Assembly: GCA_902613595.1 (NCBI GenBank)
Contig: CACMHY010000004.1
Coordinates: 1-64,000, forward strand
Source of the DNA: an uncultured Bacteroidota bacterium
GTDB lineage: Bacteria > Bacteroidota > Bacteroidia > Flavobacteriales > Flavobacteriaceae
Length of the DNA: 64,000 nucleotides
Reading direction: 5' to 3'
Of this stretch, positions 27,508-37,562 are shown piece by piece. The number at the start of each line of letters is the position of its first letter. The first letter of the stretch is position 1. The position numbers and the translations under genes are program-made. A model generated the notes under the pieces. That model had not been told where the DNA came from. It searched no databases and saw only the letters and a program-made list of their open reading frames with translations.

Positions 27508-29718
27508 ATGTTTAAGAAGGATTTGAGAGATATGGTAGATCATTGGAAAAACGACATGATTGCTGCCGTAAGTGTTTCTCTAATTGCTTTGCCGCTTTCA
27601 CTGGGTATAGCACTAGCTGCTGGTGCTCCAGCAATGTCGGGCATCCTTTCAGCTATTGTGGGTGGAGTAATAACAACTCTTTACAGGGGTGGCCACATAT
27701 CTATCAACGGGCCCGCTAAAGGTGTAATTGCAGTAATATTGCTTGGGATTACATTAATGGATGACGGATCTGGGCAAGCTTTTAATTATATATTGGCAGC
27801 AATCGTTGTTTCTGGGGCTATTCAAACTATTTTAGGGATATTAAAATTAGGAAGACTTGCTGACATCTTTCACCCTTCTGTAATAAATGGAATTTTGGCG
27901 GCAATAGGGATTATAATTTTTTCTAAACAAATTCATGTCGCACTAGACACCCAATCTGATAGTCCAAGTATTATTCAAAACCTGGTTGATGCTGTCGTTA
28001 AATTACCCCAAGCAAATCCATTTGTTGTAATTATTTCACTAACTGGTTTGATTTTATTAATTTTTCATTCCAAATTAAATTATCGTTTTTTTCAAATATT
28101 ACCTGCTCCTATGTGGGTGGTTGCGCTTTCCATTCCCTTTGTGTACGGATTTAATTTTTTTGATAATCACACACTTTCTTTTTTGGGAACCAATTATGAG
28201 TTAGGCCCTAAGCTATTGTTAGAGATCCCCGACAAAATCTCCGGATCAATTATGCATCCCAATTTTAATAAAATCAATACTATCGAATTTTGGACAACCG
28301 TACTTTCTATACTAATGATCACAAGTATTGAATCGTTAGCCATTGCAAAAGCTGTTGATAAGCTTGATCCTTACAAAAGAAAGACAGATCTAAATAAAGA
28401 ATTGACCGGTATTGGTATAAGCACTATAGCGGCAGGAATGATAGGTGGATTACCCATTATAGCTGTTATAATAAGGAGCACTGTTAACATACATAATGGA
28501 GCAAAAACTAAGTGGTCTAATTTATACCAAGGAATATTTTTGTTTTTATTTATTGTTGTTTTAAGCCCTGTTATGCGCCAAGTACCTCTTTGTGCTTTTG
28601 CAATATTACTTGTTTACACTGGTTTTAAATTGGCATCACCAACGGTATTTAAACAAGTTTATTCTAAAGGGTCTGAGCAATTGATCTTTTTTTTAGCAAC
28701 AATGATTTTGACACTTTACACAAACCTTTTAATAGGTCTACTTGGCGGTTTAGTTTTGGTTTTAATAAGCCATATGCTACTTGCGAGGGTTTCAGTGCTG
28801 CGGTTTTTTAAAATGGTTTTTAGCTCGGGCTCCAATCTGGTTTCTAACTCAGAAAATGATTATTATCTAAAAATAAAGGGGGTAGCAAATTTTTTAAGTG
28901 TTTTCAATATAAATAATCTTGTTTCTAAAATTCCTTCAGGGGCAGATGTAAAAATAGATTTGTCTCAAACAAGACTTGTAGGTATGACATACATGGATTT
29001 TTTAGTTGATTTTTTAAAAGCTCAAAAGGAAACAGGTGGTAATGTTGTGATCGCAGGTTTAGATTCTCATGTATCAACTTCCCCATATAATAGAGCATTA
29101 AAAATTTCTCTAAATAACAACATTGAGAAATTATCTCCTAGGCAAAAAAGATTACAGGATTTGGCAAACGAAAACGATTATGAATATAAAACTAAAGTAG
29201 ATTGGAACACCTCTTACTTGAAAAAGTTTCACTTTTTTGAAATAAGGCCTATTGAGCGTAAAACAAATTGTCTTCGCGGGTTTTTTAGTGAGTTTAACGT
29301 CGAATGGGAGATTTCTGATGTTACATTTAATGACGGGGCCGCTTTTTCATCTGAGACATTTAACACTACGGTAATGTTTTTGAAAATTAACAAAAACATT
29401 CCTGTTTTTGCGATGGAGAAAGAAGGGATTATTGAAAAAATCTTTGATAGAGTTATTGCTTTTACAGGTCATAAAGACATAGATTTTGAAATGTATCCTG
29501 ATTTTTCAAAAAAATTTCTTGTCACCGGTAACGATGAATCAAAAATAAGGTCGTTTTTTACTGATAGTCTAATCAGTTTTTTTGAAAACACCCAAATTTA
29601 TCATCTAGAAAGTAATGGTGAGGGGTTAATAATATTTGATAAAATTAAGTTAGCCCGAACGGATGAAACAATCGCTTTAATCAATTACAGCAAACAGCTA
29701 ATCAGATTATTAAAATGA
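27508..29718 (+). CDS. SulP-family inorganic anion transporter with C-terminal STAS region and extra C-terminal extension
   Basis: 736 aa; SulP TM core (ALPLSLGIALAAGAPAMSGILSAIVGG); STAS-like VDVKIDLSQTRLVGMTYMDFLVDF region. Confidence 0.9.
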   Translation: MFKKDLRDMVDHWKNDMIAAVSVSLIALPLSLGIALAAGAPAMSGILSAIVGGVITTLYRGGHISINGPAKGVIAVILLGITLMDDGSGQAFNYILAAIVVSGAIQTILGILKLGRLADIFHPSVINGILAAIGIIIFSKQIHVALDTQSDSPSIIQNLVDAVVKLPQANPFVVIISLTGLILLIFHSKLNYRFFQILPAPMWVVALSIPFVYGFNFFDNHTLSFLGTNYELGPKLLLEIPDKISGSIMHPNFNKINTIEFWTTVLSILMITSIESLAIAKAVDKLDPYKRKTDLNKELTGIGISTIAAGMIGGLPIIAVIIRSTVNIHNGAKTKWSNLYQGIFLFLFIVVLSPVMRQVPLCAFAILLVYTGFKLASPTVFKQVYSKGSEQLIFFLATMILTLYTNLLIGLLGGLVLVLISHMLLARVSVLRFFKMVFSSGSNLVSNSENDYYLKIKGVANFLSVFNINNLVSKIPSGADVKIDLSQTRLVGMTYMDFLVDFLKAQKETGGNVVIAGLDSHVSTSPYNRALKISLNNNIEKLSPRQKRLQDLANENDYEYKTKVDWNTSYLKKFHFFEIRPIERKTNCLRGFFSEFNVEWEISDVTFNDGAAFSSETFNTTVMFLKINKNIPVFAMEKEGIIEKIFDRVIAFTGHKDIDFEMYPDFSKKFLVTGNDESKIRSFFTDSLISFFENTQIYHLESNGEGLIIFDKIKLARTDETIALINYSKQLIRLLK

Positions 29719-29767
29719 GTGCGGTGTCCCCATGTTTTAGTTTTAAGGGAAAATTAATGTTGGTTTC

Positions 29768-30628
29768 ATGAAAATTTATACAATTGAGGCGGGAAATTTT
29801 AAGCTCGACGGAGGAGCAATGTTTGGCGTAGTGCCAAAAAAAATATGGGAAAAAACCAATCCTGCAGATGAAGACAATTTAATAGAAATGTCTTGTCGCT
29901 GCCTTTTGATTGAAAACGGAAATAGATTAATTTTAATTGATACGGGTTTTGGAAATAAACAGAGTTCCAAGTTTTTTGGGCATTATAAATTATGGGGAAA
30001 TCACTCTCTCGAAAATTCATTTGATAAAGTTGGTTTTGCCAAAGAAGAAATCACTGATGTCTTTCTAACACACCTGCACTTTGATCATTGTGGCGGTGCT
30101 GTTATTCGCGAATCTAAATCAGGTATGCTCATGCCTGCTTTTAAAAATGCCACGTACTGGGTTCATAAAGCTCAATGGAAATTGGCAACTAATCCTAATT
30201 CAAGAGAAAAAGCGTCTTTTTTAAAAGAGAATATTTTTCCGTTGACCGAAAATGGTTGCCTTAAATTAATCGAAGGGGACGGGCCTGTGTTATCCAAAAC
30301 ACCTTTTCCTTTCAAAATACTTTTGGTAAACGGGCACACTGAAAAACAAATGCTGCCCATAATAAAATATAAAGGAAAGCAGATTATTTATGTTGCTGAT
30401 TTAATACCAACGGTAGGACACCTCCCTATTCCCTATATTATGGGGTATGACACTCGGCCGCTATTAACTTTAAAAGAAAAAGAGCTTTTTTTAAATGATG
30501 CGCTTATGAATGATTCTCTATTGTTTTTTGAACATGATCCTCACAACGAGTTAATTTCACTTCAAAAAACAGAAAAAGGCATTCGTATGAGAGAACAATA
30601 TAATTTCGATTCTTATTTTAGCGATTAA
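29768..30628 (+). CDS. MBL-fold metallo-hydrolase
   Basis: 286 aa; FLTHLHFDHCGG motif. Confidence 0.92.
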   Translation: MKIYTIEAGNFKLDGGAMFGVVPKKIWEKTNPADEDNLIEMSCRCLLIENGNRLILIDTGFGNKQSSKFFGHYKLWGNHSLENSFDKVGFAKEEITDVFLTHLHFDHCGGAVIRESKSGMLMPAFKNATYWVHKAQWKLATNPNSREKASFLKENIFPLTENGCLKLIEGDGPVLSKTPFPFKILLVNGHTEKQMLPIIKYKGKQIIYVADLIPTVGHLPIPYIMGYDTRPLLTLKEKELFLNDALMNDSLLFFEHDPHNELISLQKTEKGIRMREQYNFDSYFSD

Positions 30629-30638
30629 TTTAAAAAAA

Positions 30639-32477
30639 ATGAATCGTTTTAGGTTTTATCTGTTTTCCATGTTTCTATTTATAAGTACTACTAAAGTTGG
30701 TGCTCAATACTGGCAACAGTTTGTTAACTACAAAATAGACGTTGCTCTCAACCCAGAATCGGCTATTTATTCTGGAAAACAAACGGTTAAATACAAAAAC
30801 AACTCTCCTGAAACACTTAAGAAAGTGTTTTTTCATCTCTACTTTAATGCTTTTCAGCCAGGTAGTGAGATGGCTGTACAACAGAAAAATTCTCCTGACA
30901 GAAACAGAAGGTTTAAAGTGTATGTAGACAGTCTAAGCAAAAACCAGCAAGGTTATTTAAACGTCTCTGATTTAACTCAAGATGGTGTACGTTTAGAAAC
31001 CGTGGCTTCTGAGACAATTCTTGAGGTGCCGCTAAATGTCCCAATCCCCCCCGGCGGTTCCTCTACCTTTAGTCTTTCCTTTGAAGGGCATGTTCCTGAT
31101 GTTATTCGGCGGGCTGGAAAAAACTCTTCTGAAGGAGTAGAGTTCTCTATGGCTCAATGGTACCCAAAAATGGCTGAATATGATGTAGACGGATGGAACG
31201 CTGACCCCTATATTGGTAGAGAATTTCACGGTGTGTGGGGGAATTTTGATGTTAAAATTACTCTGGGCAAGGAATATATGGTAGCCGGTAGCGGATACTT
31301 GGAAAATGCCTCTGAAATAGGTATGGGGTACCATAAAAGAAAAAAAGCTAAAACTAAAAAGGGAAAGATAACGTGGCATTTTGTTGCTCCTATGGTGCAT
31401 GATTTTACTTGGGCTGCAGATAAGGATTATATTCATGATACTTATCCTGGTCCTAACGATGTTACATTACACTTTTTTTATAAAAATGATCCCGATATAA
31501 TTTCTAATTGGAAAAAATTACAGCCTGATACTGCTAAAATGATGCAGTATTTTAATAAAAAGATTGGTCCCTATCCATATAAACAATATTCTGTTGTACA
31601 GGGTGGTGATGGGGGAATGGAATATGCGATGCTTACATTAATTACTGGAGGAAGAAAATATGGGTCCTTATTCGGTGTAACAGCACATGAGCTCGCACAT
31701 TCATGGTTTCAACATGTTCTGGCAACAAATGAAACAAAACACGAATGGATGGATGAAGGTTTCACAACCTTTATCTCCACGCTAGCTACAAACGAAATAC
31801 TAGAAGAAAACAAAGAGTTTCCCTTACAAAACTCTTATTATGGTTATTACCGACTTGCGTTGTCTGGTGGAGAAATGCCCCAAAGCACGAATGCAAACCG
31901 ATACTATCATAATTATGCCTATGAAAGCACAGCCTACAGCAAAGGGGCTGTGTTTTTGAGTCAGCTTGGCTATATTATTGGTTTTGACAATCTAATTAAA
32001 ACTCTCCAAGAATATTACAGTGAATGGAAATTTAAACATCCTCAGCCGAACGATTTTAGGAGAATTGCCGAACGTGTTTCGGGTTTACAACTTCAGTGGT
32101 ATTTAACCGACTGGACTCAGACAACTAATAAAATTGATTATGCCCTTGAGGAGGTAATTGAGAGTGGGGCCTCAACTATTATAAAAATTAAACGGAAAGA
32201 GTTGATGCCTATGCCTCTTGAAATATTGGTTTTGTCTAAAAACGGTGAAAGCAAATTACATTACATACCCATCTCTTTGTTGCGTGGTGAAAAACAAAAT
32301 CCGTATGATATTGAATGGATCGTTCACAAAGACTGGACTTGGTCTAGCCTGAATTACAATTTAAAAGTTAACATTCCTAAAGATCAAATAAAGGCAATTA
32401 TTATAGATCCTAGTAATTTTATGGCCGACATAGATAAAAACAATAATTACTATGGTCCTGCAGAGCAAAAAAATTAA
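30639..32477 (+). CDS. M1-family metallopeptidase
   Basis: 612 aa; GGMEYAM and TAHELAHSWF...DEGFTTF (HExxH..E) motifs. Confidence 0.94.
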   Translation: MNRFRFYLFSMFLFISTTKVGAQYWQQFVNYKIDVALNPESAIYSGKQTVKYKNNSPETLKKVFFHLYFNAFQPGSEMAVQQKNSPDRNRRFKVYVDSLSKNQQGYLNVSDLTQDGVRLETVASETILEVPLNVPIPPGGSSTFSLSFEGHVPDVIRRAGKNSSEGVEFSMAQWYPKMAEYDVDGWNADPYIGREFHGVWGNFDVKITLGKEYMVAGSGYLENASEIGMGYHKRKKAKTKKGKITWHFVAPMVHDFTWAADKDYIHDTYPGPNDVTLHFFYKNDPDIISNWKKLQPDTAKMMQYFNKKIGPYPYKQYSVVQGGDGGMEYAMLTLITGGRKYGSLFGVTAHELAHSWFQHVLATNETKHEWMDEGFTTFISTLATNEILEENKEFPLQNSYYGYYRLALSGGEMPQSTNANRYYHNYAYESTAYSKGAVFLSQLGYIIGFDNLIKTLQEYYSEWKFKHPQPNDFRRIAERVSGLQLQWYLTDWTQTTNKIDYALEEVIESGASTIIKIKRKELMPMPLEILVLSKNGESKLHYIPISLLRGEKQNPYDIEWIVHKDWTWSSLNYNLKVNIPKDQIKAIIIDPSNFMADIDKNNNYYGPAEQKN

Positions 32478-32790
32478 ACGGTTAAAAGGAAATAAAAAAT
32501 TGATTACACTTTTTAATGCTTCAACTGTTTTTAAAAGTGATTTTTTAATTCTTCGCCTTATTAAAAACGACAAGATTCAACATTTAGAGGTTGCCGTTAC
32601 TGTTTCTAAAAAACTTTTCAAACGGGCGGTTGATAGAAACAAAATTAAAAGGCTTTTAAGGGAGGCTATCAAGAGGAATGAAAATTATATATATTTTAGC
32701 GGACACTGTCTTTTTTTGTATAAAGGTTTAAAGCTTCCAGACCTTCCTTTGTTAACCAAGGAAGTATATTCTTTGATAAGCAAAGTTTAG
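32452..32790 (+). CDS. rnpA: Ribonuclease P protein component
   Basis: 112 aa; VAVTVSKKLFKRAVDRNKIKRLLREAIKRN signature; 26-nt overlap with the M1 gene. Confidence 0.93.
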   Translation: MVLQSKKIKRLKGNKKLITLFNASTVFKSDFLILRLIKNDKIQHLEVAVTVSKKLFKRAVDRNKIKRLLREAIKRNENYIYFSGHCLFLYKGLKLPDLPLLTKEVYSLISKV

Positions 32791-32797
32791 TGTCGCG

Positions 32798-33247
32798 CTA
32801 TTCTAATGTCATCGAAATGTGCGGTATTCCGTCTTCCATATAAGTATTACTTGTTCTTTTAAAGCCATGGTCCTTGTAAAATTTCTCTAAATGGGCTTGC
32901 GCCGATATTTTTATTGGCCTCTTTGGTTTTTCCTCTTGTACTTTTTTAAGTATAAAATCCAATAGATAGCTCCCTAAAGAGTTTCCTCTTTCTTTTTTCG
33001 ACACAACAATTCTGCCTATTGATATATTGTTGGGATCTCTGTCCTCTAGAACACGGGCGTATGCAATAATTTTATTGTTTTTTTTTACTAATACATGATC
33101 GGCTTTTTCGTCTCTTCCATCAATGTCTTGATAAACACAGTTTTGCTCAACAACAAAAACTTCTGATCTCAACAAAAAAAGGTCGTGTATCTCTTTTCGT
33201 GATAAACTATCAAATTTTTTGTAAAAGATTTTATGGTTTAAAAACAT
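32798..33247 (-). CDS. GNAT-family N-acetyltransferase (ElaA-like)
   Basis: 149 aa; LRSEVFVVEQNCVYQDIDGRDEKADHV. Confidence 0.9.
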   Translation of the reverse strand: MFLNHKIFYKKFDSLSRKEIHDLFLLRSEVFVVEQNCVYQDIDGRDEKADHVLVKKNNKIIAYARVLEDRDPNNISIGRIVVSKKERGNSLGSYLLDFILKKVQEEKPKRPIKISAQAHLEKFYKDHGFKRTSNTYMEDGIPHISMTLE

Positions 33248-33669
33248 GGAATTTTATCTACTCTTCTTTTATGCCTTCCCCCTTCGAATTTTGTTTTTAT
33301 AAACTTATCTACTATATCCTTTGTCTCCTTAATAGATATAAATCTTGCTGGTATGCTTAAAATATTTGCATTATTATGTTTTCGTGCTAATTTTGCTAAT
33401 TCTTTATTCCAGCAAAGTGCTGCTCGTATTTTTTGATGTTTATTTGCGGTCATTGCCGCACCGTTTCCACTTCCGCAAACAATAATTCCAAGATCTGAAT
33501 TTTTACTCGCAACATCTTTTGCTACGGGATGAATAAAGTCTGGATAATCTACACTTTCTATTGTATCTGTACCATGGTTTTGAACATCGTGCCCTTTTAA
33601 TATTAAAAAATCTGTAATTTGTTTTTTGTATTCTGTTCCTGCATGATCATTCCCTATACTTAACTTCAT
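33238..33669 (-). CDS. rpiB: Ribose-5-phosphate isomerase B
   Basis: 143 aa; IGNDHAGTEYK, VCGSGNGAAMTANK, RAALCWN. Confidence 0.94.
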   Translation of the reverse strand: MKLSIGNDHAGTEYKKQITDFLILKGHDVQNHGTDTIESVDYPDFIHPVAKDVASKNSDLGIIVCGSGNGAAMTANKHQKIRAALCWNKELAKLARKHNNANILSIPARFISIKETKDIVDKFIKTKFEGGRHKRRVDKIPCF

Positions 33670-34175
33670 ATTAAAATATTTTTATAAAAATAAAAAAGAA
33701 TCAACCTTCAGTGAGGCCCTTAGTTTACATCTTTATTAATTTTTTGTTGACAAAAATTTAATCTTTTTTTTGGTTTACTTTTTGTATTGTCTCGTTTAAA
33801 AAAAAAAAACATTTCGAATATTCTTTATTGTTTTTTTTCATAAAAATTGTAACTAAAAAAAGACTATTATTAACAATAAAAATTATAATCTATATTCTTT
33901 TTTATAACAATTCTGCCTTTTTAACAGTCGGTTAGTAAAACACTAAACAATTAATAATTAACTTTTAAGCCCGTTTACAATCAGTTAAAAAAAAAGTATA
34001 TTTTCTTATTTTACTAAACACATAATATTCAAGACTTTTTTTTTTATGATATTAACACTCCATATATATACACATATATATAATTTAATTTCAAATATTA
34101 TATAATAAATATTGTTAATTGTGTTAATATGATTACGACATTGATTATTTTATATTTGACGAGAAGTGAATCTAC

Positions 34176-36323
34176 ATGTCAAAATCGAAAAAAGAAAACA
34201 AAGAAATAAAAAGAAAGGTTTTAAAATTTTATAAAAAAAATCCAAACAAAACTTTCAATTATAAGCAAATTGCATCTTCTTTAGGCTTTAAAAAGGATAA
34301 AGACAGGAACAAGATCATAGGAGTCCTATTAAATTTGAGTAATCAAAAAATCTTATTTGAAGATAGAAGGGGTAAATATGTATTCAGAAGAAAAGAAGAT
34401 TCTACATATACGAGTAGATTAATTTTACTACCGTCTGGAAAAGGAAAAGTTTACTTGTCTGAAAAAAAAGAAGAAATACTTATACCAAACGTAAAACTAA
34501 ATAGAGCTCTGGATGGTGACTTAATTAATGTAAGTATTACTGATGAAAGCAAAAAAGTGCGTGACATAGTGGTGCTCGAAAGAAACAAAAAAGAATACGT
34601 AGGTGAATTAATCTTAAAATCTGATTATGGTTTCGTTTTAACCAAACGAGGTGTAATGTATACAGATATTTTTATAGAGCCAGACGAAATTAAGAACTAT
34701 AAAAATGGAGATAAAGTTGTTGTCATCATTAAGGAATGGTTTGATGGAAGAGACGCCCCTAACGGCAAGATTATAAAAAGCATAGGGCAGCCTGGTAATA
34801 CCGAGACAGAAATGCATTCAATTTTACATGAATATGGGCTTCCTTACTTGTTCCCAAAGGGAGTTGAAGAAGAAGCAAAACAAATAAAAAAAGAGATTGA
34901 CAAAAAAGAACTTAAAAGAAGAAGAGATTTCAGAAAAGAAACAACAATAACAATTGATCCGATCAACGCAAAAGACTTTGATGATGCGCTGTCACTAAAA
35001 ATAATAAACGAAGATCTGTACGAAATAGGAATTCATATAGCCGACGTTAGTCACTATCTTAAAGAGAGCAGCCTTATGGAAAAAGAAGCCTACGAAAGAG
35101 GAACATCTGTTTATTTAGTAGACAGAGTTGTACCAATGTTGCCTGAAAAACTATCAAATGAATTATGCTCTTTAATTGAAAAAGAGGAAAAATATACTTT
35201 TTCAGCGGTTTTCCAAATGAATAATAAAAGTGAAATATTAAATGAATGGTATGGTAAAACAGTAATTAAATCCGACAAAAGATTTTCTTATCAAGAGGTA
35301 AATCATATAATACAAAATCAAACAAAAACGATTAATAAGCACATTTCTCTTCAGAAAGACTCTTATATGATCTCTGAAGACCTTTATGATGCAATAGTAA
35401 TTTTTAATAACCTGGCTAAAACGCTACGCAAAGAAAGAATAAAAGAGGGAGCAATATCTTTTGAAAGAAAAGAAGTAAATTTTAATTTAAACAATCAAAA
35501 CGAACCAGAAAGCGTCTTTTACAAAGAGTACGGCGATGCAAATAAACTAGTAGAGGAATTTATGCTTTTAGCAAATAAACGGGTTGCATCCTATATAACA
35601 AGGCAAAAAAAGAAACCATTCGTTTTTAGAGTTCATGACAGCCCTGATGAAGAAAAGTTATATAATTTACAGAAGACGACATCTTCTTTTGGTTATGATT
35701 TTAACCCTAAAAGCAAAAATATAAATAGAGCATTAAATAAGTTATTAGATCAATGCAAAGGTAAAAAGGAACAAAACCTTATAGACACTTTAGCTTTAAG
35801 GTGCATGTCAAAAGCAGAATACACAACAAAAAATATTGGTCATTATGGCCTTGGGTTTGATTATTATACTCATTTTACTTCACCAATACGAAGATATCCT
35901 GATGTTCTCGTTCACAGGCTATTAAATTCATATTTAGAAGATAAGAAAAACACAAAGCAAAGTATTTTAGAAGAAGCCTGTAAACACTCATCTGTTAGAG
36001 AACAACTTGCCACAAAAGCAGAAAGAGATTCTATCAAGCATATGCAGATTGTTTTTATGCAAAACAAAATAGGAAAAGAATTTGAGGGAGTAATCTCAGG
36101 AGTTACAGAAAGAGGAATCTATGTTGAAATAATAGAAAATAAATGCGAAGGAATGATTCGGTTAAAGGACATGAAAGGGGATTTTTATATCTACAACATT
36201 GATAACCACTCAATTTATGGAAGAAACACAAAGCAAACCTATCAGCTTGGAGATATGCTGCGAATAAAAGTACACAAAGCAAACGTTGAGAAGAGGTTCT
36301 TGGATTTCTTACTAGTAGAATGA
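34176..36323 (+). CDS. rnr: Ribonuclease R
   Basis: 715 aa; TIDPINAKDFDDALS, FTSPIRRYPDVLVHR, C-terminal S1 domain. Confidence 0.97.
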   Translation: MSKSKKENKEIKRKVLKFYKKNPNKTFNYKQIASSLGFKKDKDRNKIIGVLLNLSNQKILFEDRRGKYVFRRKEDSTYTSRLILLPSGKGKVYLSEKKEEILIPNVKLNRALDGDLINVSITDESKKVRDIVVLERNKKEYVGELILKSDYGFVLTKRGVMYTDIFIEPDEIKNYKNGDKVVVIIKEWFDGRDAPNGKIIKSIGQPGNTETEMHSILHEYGLPYLFPKGVEEEAKQIKKEIDKKELKRRRDFRKETTITIDPINAKDFDDALSLKIINEDLYEIGIHIADVSHYLKESSLMEKEAYERGTSVYLVDRVVPMLPEKLSNELCSLIEKEEKYTFSAVFQMNNKSEILNEWYGKTVIKSDKRFSYQEVNHIIQNQTKTINKHISLQKDSYMISEDLYDAIVIFNNLAKTLRKERIKEGAISFERKEVNFNLNNQNEPESVFYKEYGDANKLVEEFMLLANKRVASYITRQKKKPFVFRVHDSPDEEKLYNLQKTTSSFGYDFNPKSKNINRALNKLLDQCKGKKEQNLIDTLALRCMSKAEYTTKNIGHYGLGFDYYTHFTSPIRRYPDVLVHRLLNSYLEDKKNTKQSILEEACKHSSVREQLATKAERDSIKHMQIVFMQNKIGKEFEGVISGVTERGIYVEIIENKCEGMIRLKDMKGDFYIYNIDNHSIYGRNTKQTYQLGDMLRIKVHKANVEKRFLDFLLVE

Positions 36324-36326
36324 TAC

Positions 36327-37013
36327 ATGAAAAAGAAACAACTATTATTTTATTTTTCAGTTATTGGATTAATAACGGCGGGGTTTTGTCAGGACAATAG
36401 CAGAAGAGTATTAACGACAGGATCCTTTACGGGAATTAAAACATATTCAAATATTGAAGTAAATTTAATTCAATCGGACGTTAATAAAATTATAGCTACT
36501 GGACCAAACTCAGATCTTATTGTTGTTTCAATTAAAGAAGGTAATTTAAAAATTAGAACATCAAGGGGAGATATTTTTAACCAAGAAGCAACTAAAATAG
36601 ATCTTTATTTTAATAGTACTTTAAACAGTATTTCAGCCTATCAGGGGAGCAAAATAAAATCTTCTTTAAGATTAGATCAGACTAAACTTATTTTGTTTGC
36701 CTCAACAAATTCGAAAATCGACCTCTACGTAAACCTGCAACGGCTAGACACACAGGTAGGCCTAGGTGGAAAAATATACCTTTCCGGTGAAGTTGTGAAC
36801 CATGAACTCTACTTTCATTCAGGAGGAATATGTGAGGCTGAAAGCCTTAAAACAGAACAATCCAAAATAAGAGGCGTACTAGGAGGATATGCATATATTA
36901 ACGCCAAAACCCTTTTAGATGCAAATATTGTAAGCGGAGTTTTACGAGTTTTTGGGAAACCAAATAAGACAATTATAAATAAAAAGCTTGGCGGCAAAAT
37001 TTATTCAGAATAA
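36327..37013 (+). CDS. DUF2807 (head GIN domain) exported protein
   Basis: 228 aa; signal peptide; beta-helix-like pattern with GSFTGIKTYSNIEVNLIQSD. Confidence 0.8.
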   Translation: MKKKQLLFYFSVIGLITAGFCQDNSRRVLTTGSFTGIKTYSNIEVNLIQSDVNKIIATGPNSDLIVVSIKEGNLKIRTSRGDIFNQEATKIDLYFNSTLNSISAYQGSKIKSSLRLDQTKLILFASTNSKIDLYVNLQRLDTQVGLGGKIYLSGEVVNHELYFHSGGICEAESLKTEQSKIRGVLGGYAYINAKTLLDANIVSGVLRVFGKPNKTIINKKLGGKIYSE

Positions 37014-37019
37014 AGAAAG

Positions 37020-37090
37020 AGGCATCGAGCGGATTCGAACCGCTGTACAAGCTTTTGCAGAGCTCTGCCTAGCCACTCGGCCACGATGCC
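37020..37090 (-). tRNA. tRNA-Cys (GCA)
   Basis: Cloverleaf GGCATCG...GAGCT-CTGCAAA-AGCTT...GGTTCGAATCC...CGATGCC with U73 discriminator. Confidence 0.95.
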
Positions 37091-37112
37091 GGACTCTAAA
37101 AATAACACAATA

Positions 37113-37499
37113 TTAATCTAATTTCGACTTTTCTCTCTTTTTTTCTCGTCTTATCACGACTTCATCTGTATCTCCATTGATGGGAGGATTAAGTTTTGCG
37201 ATCTTAACAACAGCCTTTCTAACAGTAGGGAATTTGGACATTATTTTGTTTACAACTCTGTCTGCAACATTTTCCAAAAGGTTGGACCTCTTTTTCATTT
37301 GGTTTTTTACTATGTCAAGCAGAGCAACGTAGTCAACAGTGTCCTTTAATTCGTCCGATTTGCAAGACATGTTCAAATCTGCGTGTACAACGAGGTTAAC
37401 TAAATAATTACTACCAATTTTTTTTTCTTCCTCCATGCAACCATGGTATGCATAAATTTTTATGTTCTTTAAGTATATTTTGTCCATAACACAGTGCAA
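37113..37499 (-). CDS. folB: Dihydroneopterin aldolase
   Basis: 128 aa; IYLKNIKIYAYHGCMEEEKKIGSNYLVNLVV; LENVADRV. Confidence 0.94.
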   Translation of the reverse strand: MHCVMDKIYLKNIKIYAYHGCMEEEKKIGSNYLVNLVVHADLNMSCKSDELKDTVDYVALLDIVKNQMKKRSNLLENVADRVVNKIMSKFPTVRKAVVKIAKLNPPINGDTDEVVIRREKKREKSKLD

Positions 37500-37562
37500 A
37501 TATAAAGACTGTTTTCTTGTTTTCTTTCAACAAATGCATTCATTATCTTTACAAAAAAATCT

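Noticed and set aside
30742-30927. Plus-strand alternative-frame ORF in the M1 gene
   Set aside because: Out-of-frame overlap with a strong CDS and no start context.
31032-31436. 134-aa minus-strand ORF inside the M1 peptidase gene
   Set aside because: Antisense shadow of a well-supported CDS with no recognisable motif.
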